Source: Planctomonas psychrotolerans | Lineage (GTDB): Bacteria > Actinomycetota > Actinomycetes > Actinomycetales > Microbacteriaceae | Direction of reading: 5' to 3' | Length of the DNA stretch: 64,000 bases | Assembly (NCBI RefSeq): GCF_008642235.1 | Contig: NZ_SJEV01000001.1 | Coordinates: 496,001 to 560,000 of the forward strand | Part shown: positions 44,690-53,468 of the stretch, one piece after another | Layout: every line of letters begins with the position of its first letter | Position numbering within the stretch: position 1 is the stretch's first letter | Notes under the pieces: generated by a model | The model's database searches: none | Told to the model about the DNA's origin: nothing | The model's input: the letters and a program-made list of their open reading frames with translations, nothing else | Position numbers and translations under genes: made by a program

Positions 44690-45965
44690 GGGTCACCGCC
44701 GATGCATCGATCGCGGCCCATGCCGCAGCGAGGTCCGGGGTGCGGTCGAGGTCGACGCACAACCAGCCGGCCGCGGTCAGGGCACGCGCCGTTCCGCCGG
44801 AATCGTGGGCGAGGAACGCGATGGCGGGTTCGCACCAGCGTCGCAGCGCGGCGACCGAGGCCGTCTCACCCGCGTCGAGCGCACCGAACACCGCGATCAG
44901 CGGAACCGAAGAGCCGCTGCGGTGAAGCTCGGCCGATGCTCGGGTGGCGAAGTCGCGCTCGCCCCGGGCGTCTCGCAGGTCGATCTCGGCCAGTCGCACC
45001 AGCAGCGCCCTCTCTCCGTCTCCGCTCGCGGAGTCCCGCGCGTGCAGGTAGCTCGCGGTGGGGCGCGCCGTCTCGATGACCTGCACCCCGCATCCGGCGG
45101 CTCGGAGGTGGAGGGCCACGGACGCGGCCAGTTCGACCGCGCGCTCGAACGCATCGCTGCTCCGGGCATCCGCGCCCGGGTAGTGGCGCGAGTCGGAGTC
45201 GAGCAGCACCATCGCCTCAGGATTGCTGCGCTGCTCCTCCTGCCGCACCATCAGCTCGCCGTGGCGGGCGGTCGCCCGCCAGTGCACCCGGCGGAGCGGA
45301 TCGCCGAGCTGGTACTCGCGGGTGATCAGGTCGTCCTCACCGGCGCTCGAGCGGTGATCCACGCGATGCGACGTCCCGTCGGTGAGGGCGTGCCGCAGCT
45401 TTCCCTGCGGAAGGGAGGTGATCCGAGGGGTCACGACGAGGTCGTCCGATCCCCCTACCGCGTGACGCATCGAGCACAGCCGGAGCGGATCCTGCTCGTC
45501 GATCAGGAGCGGGCCGATCGGATACACGCCGCGCCGGCCTGGCGTGAGGGTGTACCGGACCATCCTTTGGCCGCCGACGCGGTCGGGGGCGAACAGTCCC
45601 CCCTCGAGGGCGGGCAGAAGCCCGGCCGGGGTGGCACCGCTCGGGAGCACATCGCGCCAGACGAGGGGCGTCGCGGCGAGTGCCGCCCTGTTCTGCACCG
45701 TCACCCGCACGGCGGCGGGCCGTCCGGCCTCCACGATCGCCGAGTCGAAGATGCGGGTGACACCGAGTCGGGCGCGACCCACCAGCACGTAGGCGGCCGC
45801 GAGGAGCGGCAGGGCGAGAAGCAGCATCGACACGAACAGGAGTTCCCGCCGACCCGTCGCGTACGCGACCGCGAGGGCGGCGATCGCCGCGGCGACCAGC
45901 CCGAGCCCCCGCAGGGTGGGCCGCGGAACGCGGGCGTTCCGCACGCGACGGAGGAGTCGTTTCAT
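44676..45965 (-). CDS. DUF58 domain protein, copy 2
   Basis: A 429-residue membrane-anchored protein with two N-terminal TM segments (LGLVAAAIAALAVAYATG, LLFVSMLLLALPLLAAAYVL) and the DUF58 core EYQLGDPLRRVHWRATARHG followed by LMVRQEEQRSNPEAMVLLDSD, a vWA-like region. DUF58 genes nearly always accompany MoxR ATPases. ATG at 45965 lies 51 nt after the first transglutaminase gene. Closely related to the gene at 48335-49639, sharing the RRVHWRATARHGELMVRQEE element. Confidence 0.9.
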   Translation of the reverse strand: MKRLLRRVRNARVPRPTLRGLGLVAAAIAALAVAYATGRRELLFVSMLLLALPLLAAAYVLVGRARLGVTRIFDSAIVEAGRPAAVRVTVQNRAALAATPLVWRDVLPSGATPAGLLPALEGGLFAPDRVGGQRMVRYTLTPGRRGVYPIGPLLIDEQDPLRLCSMRHAVGGSDDLVVTPRITSLPQGKLRHALTDGTSHRVDHRSSAGEDDLITREYQLGDPLRRVHWRATARHGELMVRQEEQRSNPEAMVLLDSDSRHYPGADARSSDAFERAVELAASVALHLRAAGCGVQVIETARPTASYLHARDSASGDGERALLVRLAEIDLRDARGERDFATRASAELHRSGSSVPLIAVFGALDAGETASVAALRRWCEPAIAFLAHDSGGTARALTAAGWLCVDLDRTPDLAAAWAAIDASAVTHDRV

Positions 45966-46016
45966 GACGGCACCCCGCGATTCGCGGCGCGCGGGATGCA
46001 GGTCATGCGAAGGAGT

Positions 46017-48338
46017 TTAGGTCGCATGGCTGAAGCGCTTCCGGGAGGACAGCAGCGAGAGCGGCAGGAGGCGCGCTCGAGCGCGGTCCGCCGCGGGCGC
46101 GGCCGCATCGAGGTTCGCGAGTACCGTGCGACAGGCGTCGGCGAGCGCGGCTCCCTGCTCGGCCGGAAGGGGCAGCGGCTCGTCCCCCACCGGACGGGCG
46201 AAGCTCTCCCGCTCGAACGCGGTTCGCAAGCGGGCGACCGCGTCGCTCCCGCCGGGCCCGAGCCCCGCGGCGACCCGGTCGCCGAACTCGCGCGGGGTGT
46301 CCGTGGCCGGCACGGCGACACGGTAGTCGAGCGCCGCGTCGGACAACTCGCGCCAGGCATCCGTCGCCGTGCCGCGCCCTGCGCGAAGCCGGTCGAGTCG
46401 CGAACCGCGCCGAACGATCCTGACCATCGCCGGTGCGAGCACCAGCGCGACCACCATGAGGGCGAGGATGCCGATCGGTGCACCGCCCGGGGCGTTGCCC
46501 CCCTCGGTGCCGGGAACGGCGGCGGCCTCCTCCGCCAACTCCTGCGGCACCGCGGCCGGGGCGGACGCGTCGGGGGCGGGCTCGGCGGGTCTCTGCGGGG
46601 AGGCGGTGACGACCGGGGCGGCGTAAGCGGGCAGGCGTCCCCGGCCGGGAGTGGGCTCGAACGGCACCCAGCCGACCCGGTCGAAGTACAACTCCGGCCA
46701 GGCATGCGCGTCCCGGGTGTCGACCTCCCACGCCGATGCACCCTCCTCCTCGGCGGCCCTGCCGAGGGCCCCGCGAACCGGATCACCGGCGGTGTATCCC
46801 ACTCCGATTCGGGCGGGGATGCCCACCGCGCGTGCCATCAGCGCCATCGCCGATGCGAAGTGCACGCAGTATCCGCTCCGCTCGGTGAGGAAGCGCGCGA
46901 TGATCTCCGGCCCGCTGCCGTCGTAGCCGCCGTCCAAGGGGGCCGACTCCGAATACACGAAGCGCTCGCTGCGCAGGAAGTTCTGCAGGGCGACGGCACG
47001 GTCGTAGTCGGAGGTGAGCCCCGCGGTGACCTCGCGGGCCGTGTCCGAGACGACGGCGGGGACCTGGCCCTCGGGAACGCGGAGCTCCGGCAGGAAGGCC
47101 GAGCCGTCGACCGGTCCGGCCGAGACGAGGTCCTCCCGTGTGGGCCGCACGTCGATGCCCTCCACCCGGTAGCGCTGACCGCGGGTGGTGCTGTCGGTGG
47201 CTCGGACGGCGAGCGCGTCGGGCTCCCAGAACCAGTCGCCCTGTAGCCCGGTGATCGAGCGGGCCGGGTACGGTGCCGGCAACCATCGACTGTATGCACC
47301 GGTGATCTCGATGTCCGTGACGGTTTGCGCGGTGTCGATCGCCGACGTGAGCCCCGGCGGCTTGGCGATCTCGTCCACGGTGCGGGACCGGTTGAGCCGG
47401 AACGCGCTCGGCACCCAGGTGCTCGGGTCGAAGTCGGTGAGCACCGCCATCCGCAGGTAGCCCGGGTCGGTGTCGGTGGTGGTGTAGCTGAGCGCCGGTT
47501 GCGCCGCGGGTTGCCGCAGGTCGTCACCGAGAGCGACGATGGGATTCGCGGCGATCGTGCCCGCGGGCGCCGCGCCGACGCCGCCCGAACCATAGGGCCC
47601 GGCAAGCACGAAGGACGACGGGGGCAGGAGGGGCGGGAGAAGTACGGCCCCGGTGACCGTGGCCGCGCCGACCGCGAGGGCGCGTGTGCCGCTCCGCACG
47701 CGGGCCGGTGCAGCGGTTGCGGGGAGGGAGCCCACCCGCAGCAGCAGCGTGAACACCCCGGCACCGAGTGCGAAAGCGGGCACGGAGAAGCCGTCGGGCA
47801 CGAGCACGCTCGGCAGCGCGATCACGATCAGCAGCGGGATCCCGGCCAATGCGGGCATCCGGGCGGAGATGGCGACGGCGTGCAGGAGGAGCGCGAGCAG
47901 CACCGCCCCCACGCCGAGCAGAAGCGACAGTCCGGCCGGGGCGTCGACCGGTGCGGATCCACTGCGGATCGCACCGATCCCCTCGGTCACGAGAGCGTCG
48001 ATGAGCGCGACCGTGTCCCCGGTGGGGATGAGGCCGAGGGCCATACCGTCCCCGGCGTAGGCGAGCACCAGCACCGCACCGCCCGTGAAGCCCGCACCGG
48101 CGAAGGCGACCGGACCGGCGACGCCCCGCCGGCGCAGCACGGCGAGGATTCCGAGCACGGCGACGACGACGGCGCCGTTGACGATCATCCACGCGCCCGG
48201 ACGTATCACCGGCGCGAGGGCGAGCAGTGACGCCAGCACGCAGAGCGCGACCGCACCGGACAGGCGCCATGGCACCGGTGCTCCGCGCGGACGCTCGCGG
48301 AGCGCCACGGGCCACGCCATCCGGACGGTCGCGCTCAT
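46017..48338 (-). CDS. Transglutaminase-like membrane protein (TgpA/DUF3488 type), copy 1
   Basis: A 773-residue paralogue of the 42329-44689 product, with the same layout: N-terminal TM region, transglutaminase-like domain with RSGYCVHFASAMALMARAVG and RDAHAWPELYF, FEPTPGRGRL, Pro/Ala-rich linker, one TM segment and a cytoplasmic tail (RESFARPVGDEPLPL near the C-terminus parallels RESFAPSFGSDHGPA in copy 2). ATG at 48338 overlaps the preceding DUF58 stop (ATGA). The two copies have diverged a good deal, so the duplication is old. Confidence 0.9.
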   Translation of the reverse strand: MSATVRMAWPVALRERPRGAPVPWRLSGAVALCVLASLLALAPVIRPGAWMIVNGAVVVAVLGILAVLRRRGVAGPVAFAGAGFTGGAVLVLAYAGDGMALGLIPTGDTVALIDALVTEGIGAIRSGSAPVDAPAGLSLLLGVGAVLLALLLHAVAISARMPALAGIPLLIVIALPSVLVPDGFSVPAFALGAGVFTLLLRVGSLPATAAPARVRSGTRALAVGAATVTGAVLLPPLLPPSSFVLAGPYGSGGVGAAPAGTIAANPIVALGDDLRQPAAQPALSYTTTDTDPGYLRMAVLTDFDPSTWVPSAFRLNRSRTVDEIAKPPGLTSAIDTAQTVTDIEITGAYSRWLPAPYPARSITGLQGDWFWEPDALAVRATDSTTRGQRYRVEGIDVRPTREDLVSAGPVDGSAFLPELRVPEGQVPAVVSDTAREVTAGLTSDYDRAVALQNFLRSERFVYSESAPLDGGYDGSGPEIIARFLTERSGYCVHFASAMALMARAVGIPARIGVGYTAGDPVRGALGRAAEEEGASAWEVDTRDAHAWPELYFDRVGWVPFEPTPGRGRLPAYAAPVVTASPQRPAEPAPDASAPAAVPQELAEEAAAVPGTEGGNAPGGAPIGILALMVVALVLAPAMVRIVRRGSRLDRLRAGRGTATDAWRELSDAALDYRVAVPATDTPREFGDRVAAGLGPGGSDAVARLRTAFERESFARPVGDEPLPLPAEQGAALADACRTVLANLDAAAPAADRARARLLPLSLLSSRKRFSHAT

Positions 48339-49639
48339 TCGGAAGCCTCGACCCTCTCGCCGATGGTCGACCACGCCCGGTTCAGGTCGTCCATCGTGCC
48401 CACCCGCACGCACAGCCAGCCCGCATCCCGCAACGGGACGAGGTCATCGCCCCCCGTGTCGTTCGTGACGACGAAGGCGACGGCCGGTTCGGCGAGGGCG
48501 CGGAGGGCGGCGAGCCTGGCCGCATCCTCCGGCGTCACCGAACCGAGCACCGCGAACAGCGGAGTCGTTCCGAAGCGGCGCAACTCCCCCGTCAGCCGCA
48601 CCGCGAAGTCGATGTCCCGGGTGCGGGCGGAAGCGTCGAGCGCGGCGAGACGCGTGAGGAATGCGCCGGCGCCGCCGTCCCCGGCCGCATCGTGCGGACG
48701 CAGGCGGGATCGCCGACCCGAGGTCGTGTGCAGCACATCGACGCCGTACCCGGTGCGCTGGAGGTGCAGCGCGACGGATGCGCCCAGAGCGACCGCCCGT
48801 TCGAAGTCATCGGCGAGCGCGAGTCCGTCGTCGAACAGGGCGATGCCGCGGGCGTCGGGGTAGCTCCGCGGCCGGGTGTCGATCAGCACCACCGCCTCCG
48901 GGTTGCTGCGCGGCTCCTCCTGCCGCACCATCAGCTCCCCGTGCCGGGCGGTGGCTCGCCAGTGCACGCGCCGTTTCGCGTCACCTGGGCGGTATTCACG
49001 GGTGATCAGGTCGTCATCACCGAGCGAGCCCGATCGCGGGAGCTGCGTCGCCGACCCGTCGCTCAGTGCGGTGCCGAACGGCATGTCCGGCAGCCGCGTG
49101 ACGCTCGGGGTAACGGTGAGAGAGGTCGTGCCGGGTGCCGTCGCGGTGCGGGCGACGAGGCCGAATGGATCGCGACTCACCACCGAGAGAGGGCCGATGT
49201 CGAAGATGCCGCGGCGGGGCGGGCACAGCGAATAGTGCACGGTCGTCCGCTCGGCGGCGCCGGTCGCGACGGTTCCTGCGGACAGGTGCCCGGTGGAGGC
49301 GGTGCCGACCGCATCCGGCAGCGCGTCCGACCAGGTGGACTCCGGGGGAAGCCGCGCGCCCGAGTTGTGCAGGGCGAGGGTGACGCGAACGGTGCCGTCG
49401 ACCTCCACCAGGTCGGGCACGAATCGTCGGACGACGCTGAGCTTCGGCGGGGTGACGAGCAGCAGGAGTGCACTGAGGGCCGGGAAGAGGGCGAGGAAGC
49501 AACCGAGGTAGAGCAGTTCGATGCGATCGAGGGCGTAACTGAAGGTGATGGAGAGCACCGCCAGCACCGTGAAGGCTGCGCCGCGCAGGGTGAGCCTCGG
49601 AATCGCGTCGGTGCGGATCAGGCGCCCCCGGGAGGACAT
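48335..49639 (-). CDS. DUF58 domain protein, copy 1
   Basis: A 434-residue protein with N-terminal TM segments (LRGAAFTVLAVLSITFSYAL, LLYLGCFLALFPALSALLLL), a domain containing PPRRGIFDIGPLSVVSRDPFG, and the DUF58 motif DLITREYRPGDAKRRVHWRA. ATG at 49639 has GGAGG-like sequence nearby and lies 8 nt after the MoxR stop. Presumed adaptor or vWA-like partner of the MoxR ATPase. Confidence 0.9.
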   Translation of the reverse strand: MSSRGRLIRTDAIPRLTLRGAAFTVLAVLSITFSYALDRIELLYLGCFLALFPALSALLLLVTPPKLSVVRRFVPDLVEVDGTVRVTLALHNSGARLPPESTWSDALPDAVGTASTGHLSAGTVATGAAERTTVHYSLCPPRRGIFDIGPLSVVSRDPFGLVARTATAPGTTSLTVTPSVTRLPDMPFGTALSDGSATQLPRSGSLGDDDLITREYRPGDAKRRVHWRATARHGELMVRQEEPRSNPEAVVLIDTRPRSYPDARGIALFDDGLALADDFERAVALGASVALHLQRTGYGVDVLHTTSGRRSRLRPHDAAGDGGAGAFLTRLAALDASARTRDIDFAVRLTGELRRFGTTPLFAVLGSVTPEDAARLAALRALAEPAVAFVVTNDTGGDDLVPLRDAGWLCVRVGTMDDLNRAWSTIGERVEASE

Positions 49640-49647
49640 GGCTTCGG

Positions 49648-50754
49648 TCAGCCGGTCACGCCGGCGCCGGTGGCGGATCTCGCGCGAGCCGGGCGACCAT
49701 TCCCGTTCGCCGCCGGGTCGGCACCGGTCGTCGCTCCGCCGAGTGGAACGGGGGTGGAGCGCACGATGCGCTCGAGGATGTCGGACGCCGCGGCGGCACC
49801 CTGGCCACGGGATCCGAGCGCGCGGCTCGTGGGCACGAGACGGTGTCCGAGCACCGGGATCACCAGGGCGTCGATATCGTCGGGTAGCACGAACTCCCGC
49901 CCCTCGAGCGCGGCACGGGCCTTCGCCGCGCGCACGAGATGCAGGGTGGCTCGGGGACTGGCCCCGAGCCGGAGCTCGGGGTGGTGCCGGGTGGCCTGCA
50001 CGATGGACACGGCGTACTGCTTGACGGGCCAGGAGACGAACACCGTGCGCGCGGCGGCCATCATGGCCACGAGCTCCGCACCGGTCGCCACCGCGTCGAT
50101 CGCATCGAGCGGGCTCGACAGGTCGCGGGAGTGCAGCATGTCGAGTTCGGATGCGGCATCGGGATAGCCCATGGAGATGCGCGCCATGAAGCGGTCGCGC
50201 TGCGCCTCCGGCAGCGCGTAGGTGCCCTCCATCTCGACCGGGTTCTGCGTGGCGACGACGGTGAAAGGTGACGCGAGCAGATGCGTCACGCCGTCGACGG
50301 AGACCTGGTGCTCCTCCATGCACTCGAGCAGCGCGGACTGGGTCTTCGGGCTGGCACGGTTGATCTCGTCGCCGATGACGATGTTGGCGAACACGGCCCC
50401 GGGCTGGAACTCGAACCGTCGCTCCACCTGGTTGTAGATCGACACGCCGGTCACGTCGGACGGCAGCAGGTCGGGCGTGAACTGGATGCGGTTCACCGTG
50501 CAGTGCACCGACTTCGCGAGGGCCTTCGCCAGCATCGTCTTGCCGACGCCGGGCACGTCCTCGATCAGCAGGTGACCCTCCGCGAGCAGCACCGTGAGCG
50601 CCATCGCGGCCGCGTCGTGCTTCCCGGTGATGACGGACTCGACATTGGCGAGGATGCGGTCGGCGAGCACCCGCACGTCCGCCAGCGACATGTCCGCCTC
50701 GCCCGTGCCCCGCGCGTCGGAAACGGTCTCAGCCTCGGTCGATGAGTTGTTCAC
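49648..50754 (-). CDS. MoxR family AAA+ ATPase
   Basis: A 368-residue MoxR-type AAA+ ATPase, a chaperone-like ring that acts with DUF58/vWA proteins in maturation or stress pathways. Seen: Walker A EDVPGVGKTMLAKALAKS, ANIVIGDEINRASPKTQ (Walker B), QNPVEMEGTYALPEAQRDRF (sensor 1 region), and LVRAAKARAALEGR in the C-terminal lid. The disordered C-terminus is Gly/Ala/Thr-rich. GTG start at 50754. First gene of the operon moxR-DUF58-transglutaminase-DUF58-transglutaminase-recG, in which every junction is short or overlapping. Confidence 0.93.
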   Translation of the reverse strand: MNNSSTEAETVSDARGTGEADMSLADVRVLADRILANVESVITGKHDAAAMALTVLLAEGHLLIEDVPGVGKTMLAKALAKSVHCTVNRIQFTPDLLPSDVTGVSIYNQVERRFEFQPGAVFANIVIGDEINRASPKTQSALLECMEEHQVSVDGVTHLLASPFTVVATQNPVEMEGTYALPEAQRDRFMARISMGYPDAASELDMLHSRDLSSPLDAIDAVATGAELVAMMAAARTVFVSWPVKQYAVSIVQATRHHPELRLGASPRATLHLVRAAKARAALEGREFVLPDDIDALVIPVLGHRLVPTSRALGSRGQGAAAASDILERIVRSTPVPLGGATTGADPAANGNGRPARARSATGAGVTG

Positions 50755-50828
50755 GCGCGTCTCCAGGGGGTGGGGTTCCCTGATCCTACGTCACGCATCC
50801 GACGTTGTCCCGGGCTGGATATCGGGGC

Positions 50829-52541
50829 TCACAGGGTGAAGTCGTAGCGGCCCGCCCGGCGCACCGACTCCCCGATCGAACGGGTGTGCACGTCGTCGTT
50901 GATCTCGAGTGCTCGGAGGGCGCGCCCCACCTCCCGTGCCGAACTCTTGCAGAAGTTGATGGCGACGGTGCGCTCCGCGGCCGACGCGGTGGCACCGTCG
51001 CGGGTGAACACCGCCGAGGCGCGGGAGATGACGGCGGTCTGGGCGTAAATGCCCGACGCGACGGTGGTGAGCCGCTTCTGCAGCAACTGCTTCTCCTGCA
51101 CCCGCTTGCCGTACTTGCGCAGTGCGGTCTCGGCCGCGCCGCGCAGTCGTGCAGTCTGGTCCGCGACAGCGGCGCTCTGCCGCACGAGGGCGGGATGCGC
51201 TCCGACGAGGCGCTCGGGCCGCATCGCCCGGTTCACCCGTCCGGCGAGATACGGCGCCAGGACACCGATCGACTTCGCCGGGTCGCTGATGCTGAGGCTC
51301 TTCACGTCGGGCAGGTCCTCGGAGAGCCCTTTGAGACCGTTCAGCGCCACGAACGCCCGCATCACGTCGTTCGAGCCCTCGAAGATCGGGAAGATGCGGA
51401 AGTCGCGGAGTGCCTTGGAGAGCGGATGATCGGACATGTACGCCTCCCCGCCGTGCACCTGGAACGACCGGTTGAGTCCGTACCAGCCCACGTCGCTCGC
51501 GACGATTTTCGTCATCGCCGACTCGAGCGAGAAGTCGCTGTCGCCGCGGTCGACGAGACCGGTGGTGAGGTAGGACATCGACTCGAGTCCGTAGATCTGG
51601 GTCTGCAGCCACGCCATCTTGTCCTCGACCAGCTCGAAGTCGATGAGCGCCCGTCCGAACTGGTGCCGCTTCGTCGCATGCTCGAGGCCCAGCTCGAGGA
51701 ACCGCTTCATGCCGCCCGCGATCGAAGTGCCCATCGACATCCGCCCGTTGTTGAGCGTGTTCATGGCGATGCGGAAGCCGTCCCCCGGTTCGCCGAGGAG
51801 GTTCTCCGCGGGCACCCGCACGTTGCGGAAGTGCACTCGCTGCAGGCTGTTGGCGCGGAGACCGAGGGTGTCGAACCGCGGGCCGGTGGAGAGCCCGTCG
51901 GCGCCCTTCTCGACCACGAGGGCCACGTGCCCGAGGTCGCTGCGGGCGAAGACCGTGAGCACGTCCTTGTCGCCGTTGCCGATCCAGCGCTTCTCGCCAT
52001 TGAGCAGCCAGCTGCCGTCGCTCTGGCGCTCGGCCCAGGTCTCCAGGTTGTAGGCATCGGATCCCACGTTCGGCTCGGTGAGCACGAACGCGGCGAGCTT
52101 GCGCCCGGAGGCGAGATCGGGCAGCCAGCGCGCCTTCTGCTCGTCGGTGCCGTAGAGGTAGATCGGCTTGGTGCCGATGGATTGGTGCACGCCCATCACC
52201 ACGGCGAGCCCGCCGTCCGCGCGGCCGAACTCCTCCATGACCCGGCAGTACCCGCTCTGGCTGAGGCCCTGGCCGCCGTACTTCGTATCGACGAACAGGC
52301 CGAGGAGTCCGCGTTCGCCGAGATCGCGGATGGTGTCGTCCCCGACCCAGCGTTCGGCCTCGGCACGTGCCGGGTCGTACTCGTTCTCGAGGTAGTCGCG
52401 TGCCGTGCAGGCGAGCGCCTCCACTCTGCGCTTCTCCTCACCCTCGAAGAGCCGGAACGGCATGACGAGGTCGGATGAGACGGATCCGAGGAAAAGATTC
52501 TTGGTGAAGGAGGGCTGCTGCGCCCGATCGACTCGTGCCAT
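50829..52541 (-). CDS. Acyl-CoA dehydrogenase family protein
   Basis: FAD-dependent dehydrogenase of fatty acyl-CoA beta-oxidation or a related pathway. The 570-residue protein has the standard ACAD fold (AFVLTEPNVGSDAYN, NGEKRWIGNGDKDVL, ATKRHQFGRALIDFE, QVHGGEAYM) and the catalytic Glu context FPIFEGSNDVMRAFVAL. A C-terminal helical extension of ~180 residues makes it the long VLCAD/ACAD9-like type. Start is either ATG 52541 or ATG 52550; neither has a clear Shine-Dalgarno. It lies between the MoxR operon and rsmD, apart from fatty-acid genes. Confidence 0.91.
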   Translation of the reverse strand: MARVDRAQQPSFTKNLFLGSVSSDLVMPFRLFEGEEKRRVEALACTARDYLENEYDPARAEAERWVGDDTIRDLGERGLLGLFVDTKYGGQGLSQSGYCRVMEEFGRADGGLAVVMGVHQSIGTKPIYLYGTDEQKARWLPDLASGRKLAAFVLTEPNVGSDAYNLETWAERQSDGSWLLNGEKRWIGNGDKDVLTVFARSDLGHVALVVEKGADGLSTGPRFDTLGLRANSLQRVHFRNVRVPAENLLGEPGDGFRIAMNTLNNGRMSMGTSIAGGMKRFLELGLEHATKRHQFGRALIDFELVEDKMAWLQTQIYGLESMSYLTTGLVDRGDSDFSLESAMTKIVASDVGWYGLNRSFQVHGGEAYMSDHPLSKALRDFRIFPIFEGSNDVMRAFVALNGLKGLSEDLPDVKSLSISDPAKSIGVLAPYLAGRVNRAMRPERLVGAHPALVRQSAAVADQTARLRGAAETALRKYGKRVQEKQLLQKRLTTVASGIYAQTAVISRASAVFTRDGATASAAERTVAINFCKSSAREVGRALRALEINDDVHTRSIGESVRRAGRYDFTL

Positions 52542-52696
52542 GCTCAACATTGTTCGAGGACTGCGGTTCCGTCCCCAATGCGTTGTAGGAATCCTCCGAT
52601 CCGCCCGTCGGGGGCACCGAATCCGCCTGTCGGTTTCGGCGCGCGGGGGTTTGCGGACGCAGGGGGCGGCCGGTCCCGTCGACGGGTGCGTCCGTC

Positions 52697-52798
52697 GTCC
52701 CGGCAGTGAGCGCTTGATCCCACACTCGGTCCCGGCAGTGAGCGCTAAATCCCACACTCGGCGCCCCGGTGGGGGATCAATCGCTCAGGCGGCGGGCG
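52697..52798. repeat. 32-bp direct repeat with an inverted third copy
   Basis: Two adjacent copies of a 32-bp unit (52697-52728 and 52729-52760), each starting GTCCCGGCAGTGAGCGCT and ending ATCCCACACTCG, differ at only two bases. A third, degenerate copy in reverse orientation occupies about 52770-52798. The set sits in the 270-bp gap between the divergent ACAD and rsmD genes and is unrelated to the widespread hairpin repeat. Confidence 0.88.
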
Positions 52799-52810
52799 AT
52801 TAAGCTCGGG

Positions 52811-53404
52811 ATGGTGACAAGGATCATCGCCGGCTTCGCCGGTTCTCTGCCGCTCCGGGTGCCGCGCTCCGGTACACGGCCCACGAGCGACCGCGTGCGC
52901 GAAGCGATCTTCTCGGCGCTCGAGGCGCGGGATGCCCTGGTCGGCGCGGAGGTCCTCGACCTGTACGCGGGGTCCGGCGCGCTCGGCCTGGAGGCCGCGA
53001 GCCGCGGCGCGGCATCCGTCACGCTCGTCGACCGCTCTCCACACGCAGCGACCGCATGCCGGTCGAACGCCGCCGTGGTGACTCGGGCGGCCCCCGCCGC
53101 CCGTCGACCGCGGGTGACCGTGACCTCCGCACCGGTGCAGGCGTTCCTCGGCGGCGCGGTGGGCGGCTTCGACGTCGTGTTCCTCGACCCGCCCTACGAC
53201 CTCGGCGAGATGGAACTCCTGCACAACCTCGAGGCGCTCGGCCGGCTGATGTCTCCGGGCGGCATCGTGCTGGTGGAGCGCGGAGTCCGCTCGCCGGAAC
53301 CGTCGTGGCCCGACACCCTCACCCTCGATCGTCGCAAGGACTACGGCGACACCTCGCTCTGGTGGGCTTCCGCCGCATCACCCCCCGACGCCTCGTCCTC
53401 CTGA
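52811..53404 (+). CDS. rsmD: 16S rRNA (guanine-966-N2)-methyltransferase
   Basis: Methylates G966 of 16S rRNA in the assembled 30S subunit. The 197-residue protein begins TRIIAGFAGSLPLRVP, then has TRPTSDRVREAIFSAL, the SAM-binding VLDLYAGSGALGLEAASRGA, and the catalytic FLDPPYDLG. ATG at 52811 (alternative GTG at 52814). In many relatives rsmD sits beside recG or coaD; here the MoxR operon and the ACAD gene separate it from them. Convergent with thiL. Confidence 0.94.
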   Translation: MVTRIIAGFAGSLPLRVPRSGTRPTSDRVREAIFSALEARDALVGAEVLDLYAGSGALGLEAASRGAASVTLVDRSPHAATACRSNAAVVTRAAPAARRPRVTVTSAPVQAFLGGAVGGFDVVFLDPPYDLGEMELLHNLEALGRLMSPGGIVLVERGVRSPEPSWPDTLTLDRRKDYGDTSLWWASAASPPDASSS

Positions 53405-53468
53405 CCCGCGCCGCCCGCCTGACCCGCGCCCGCCTGACACCAGTCACGTCGACGGCGAGGGATGGGCG

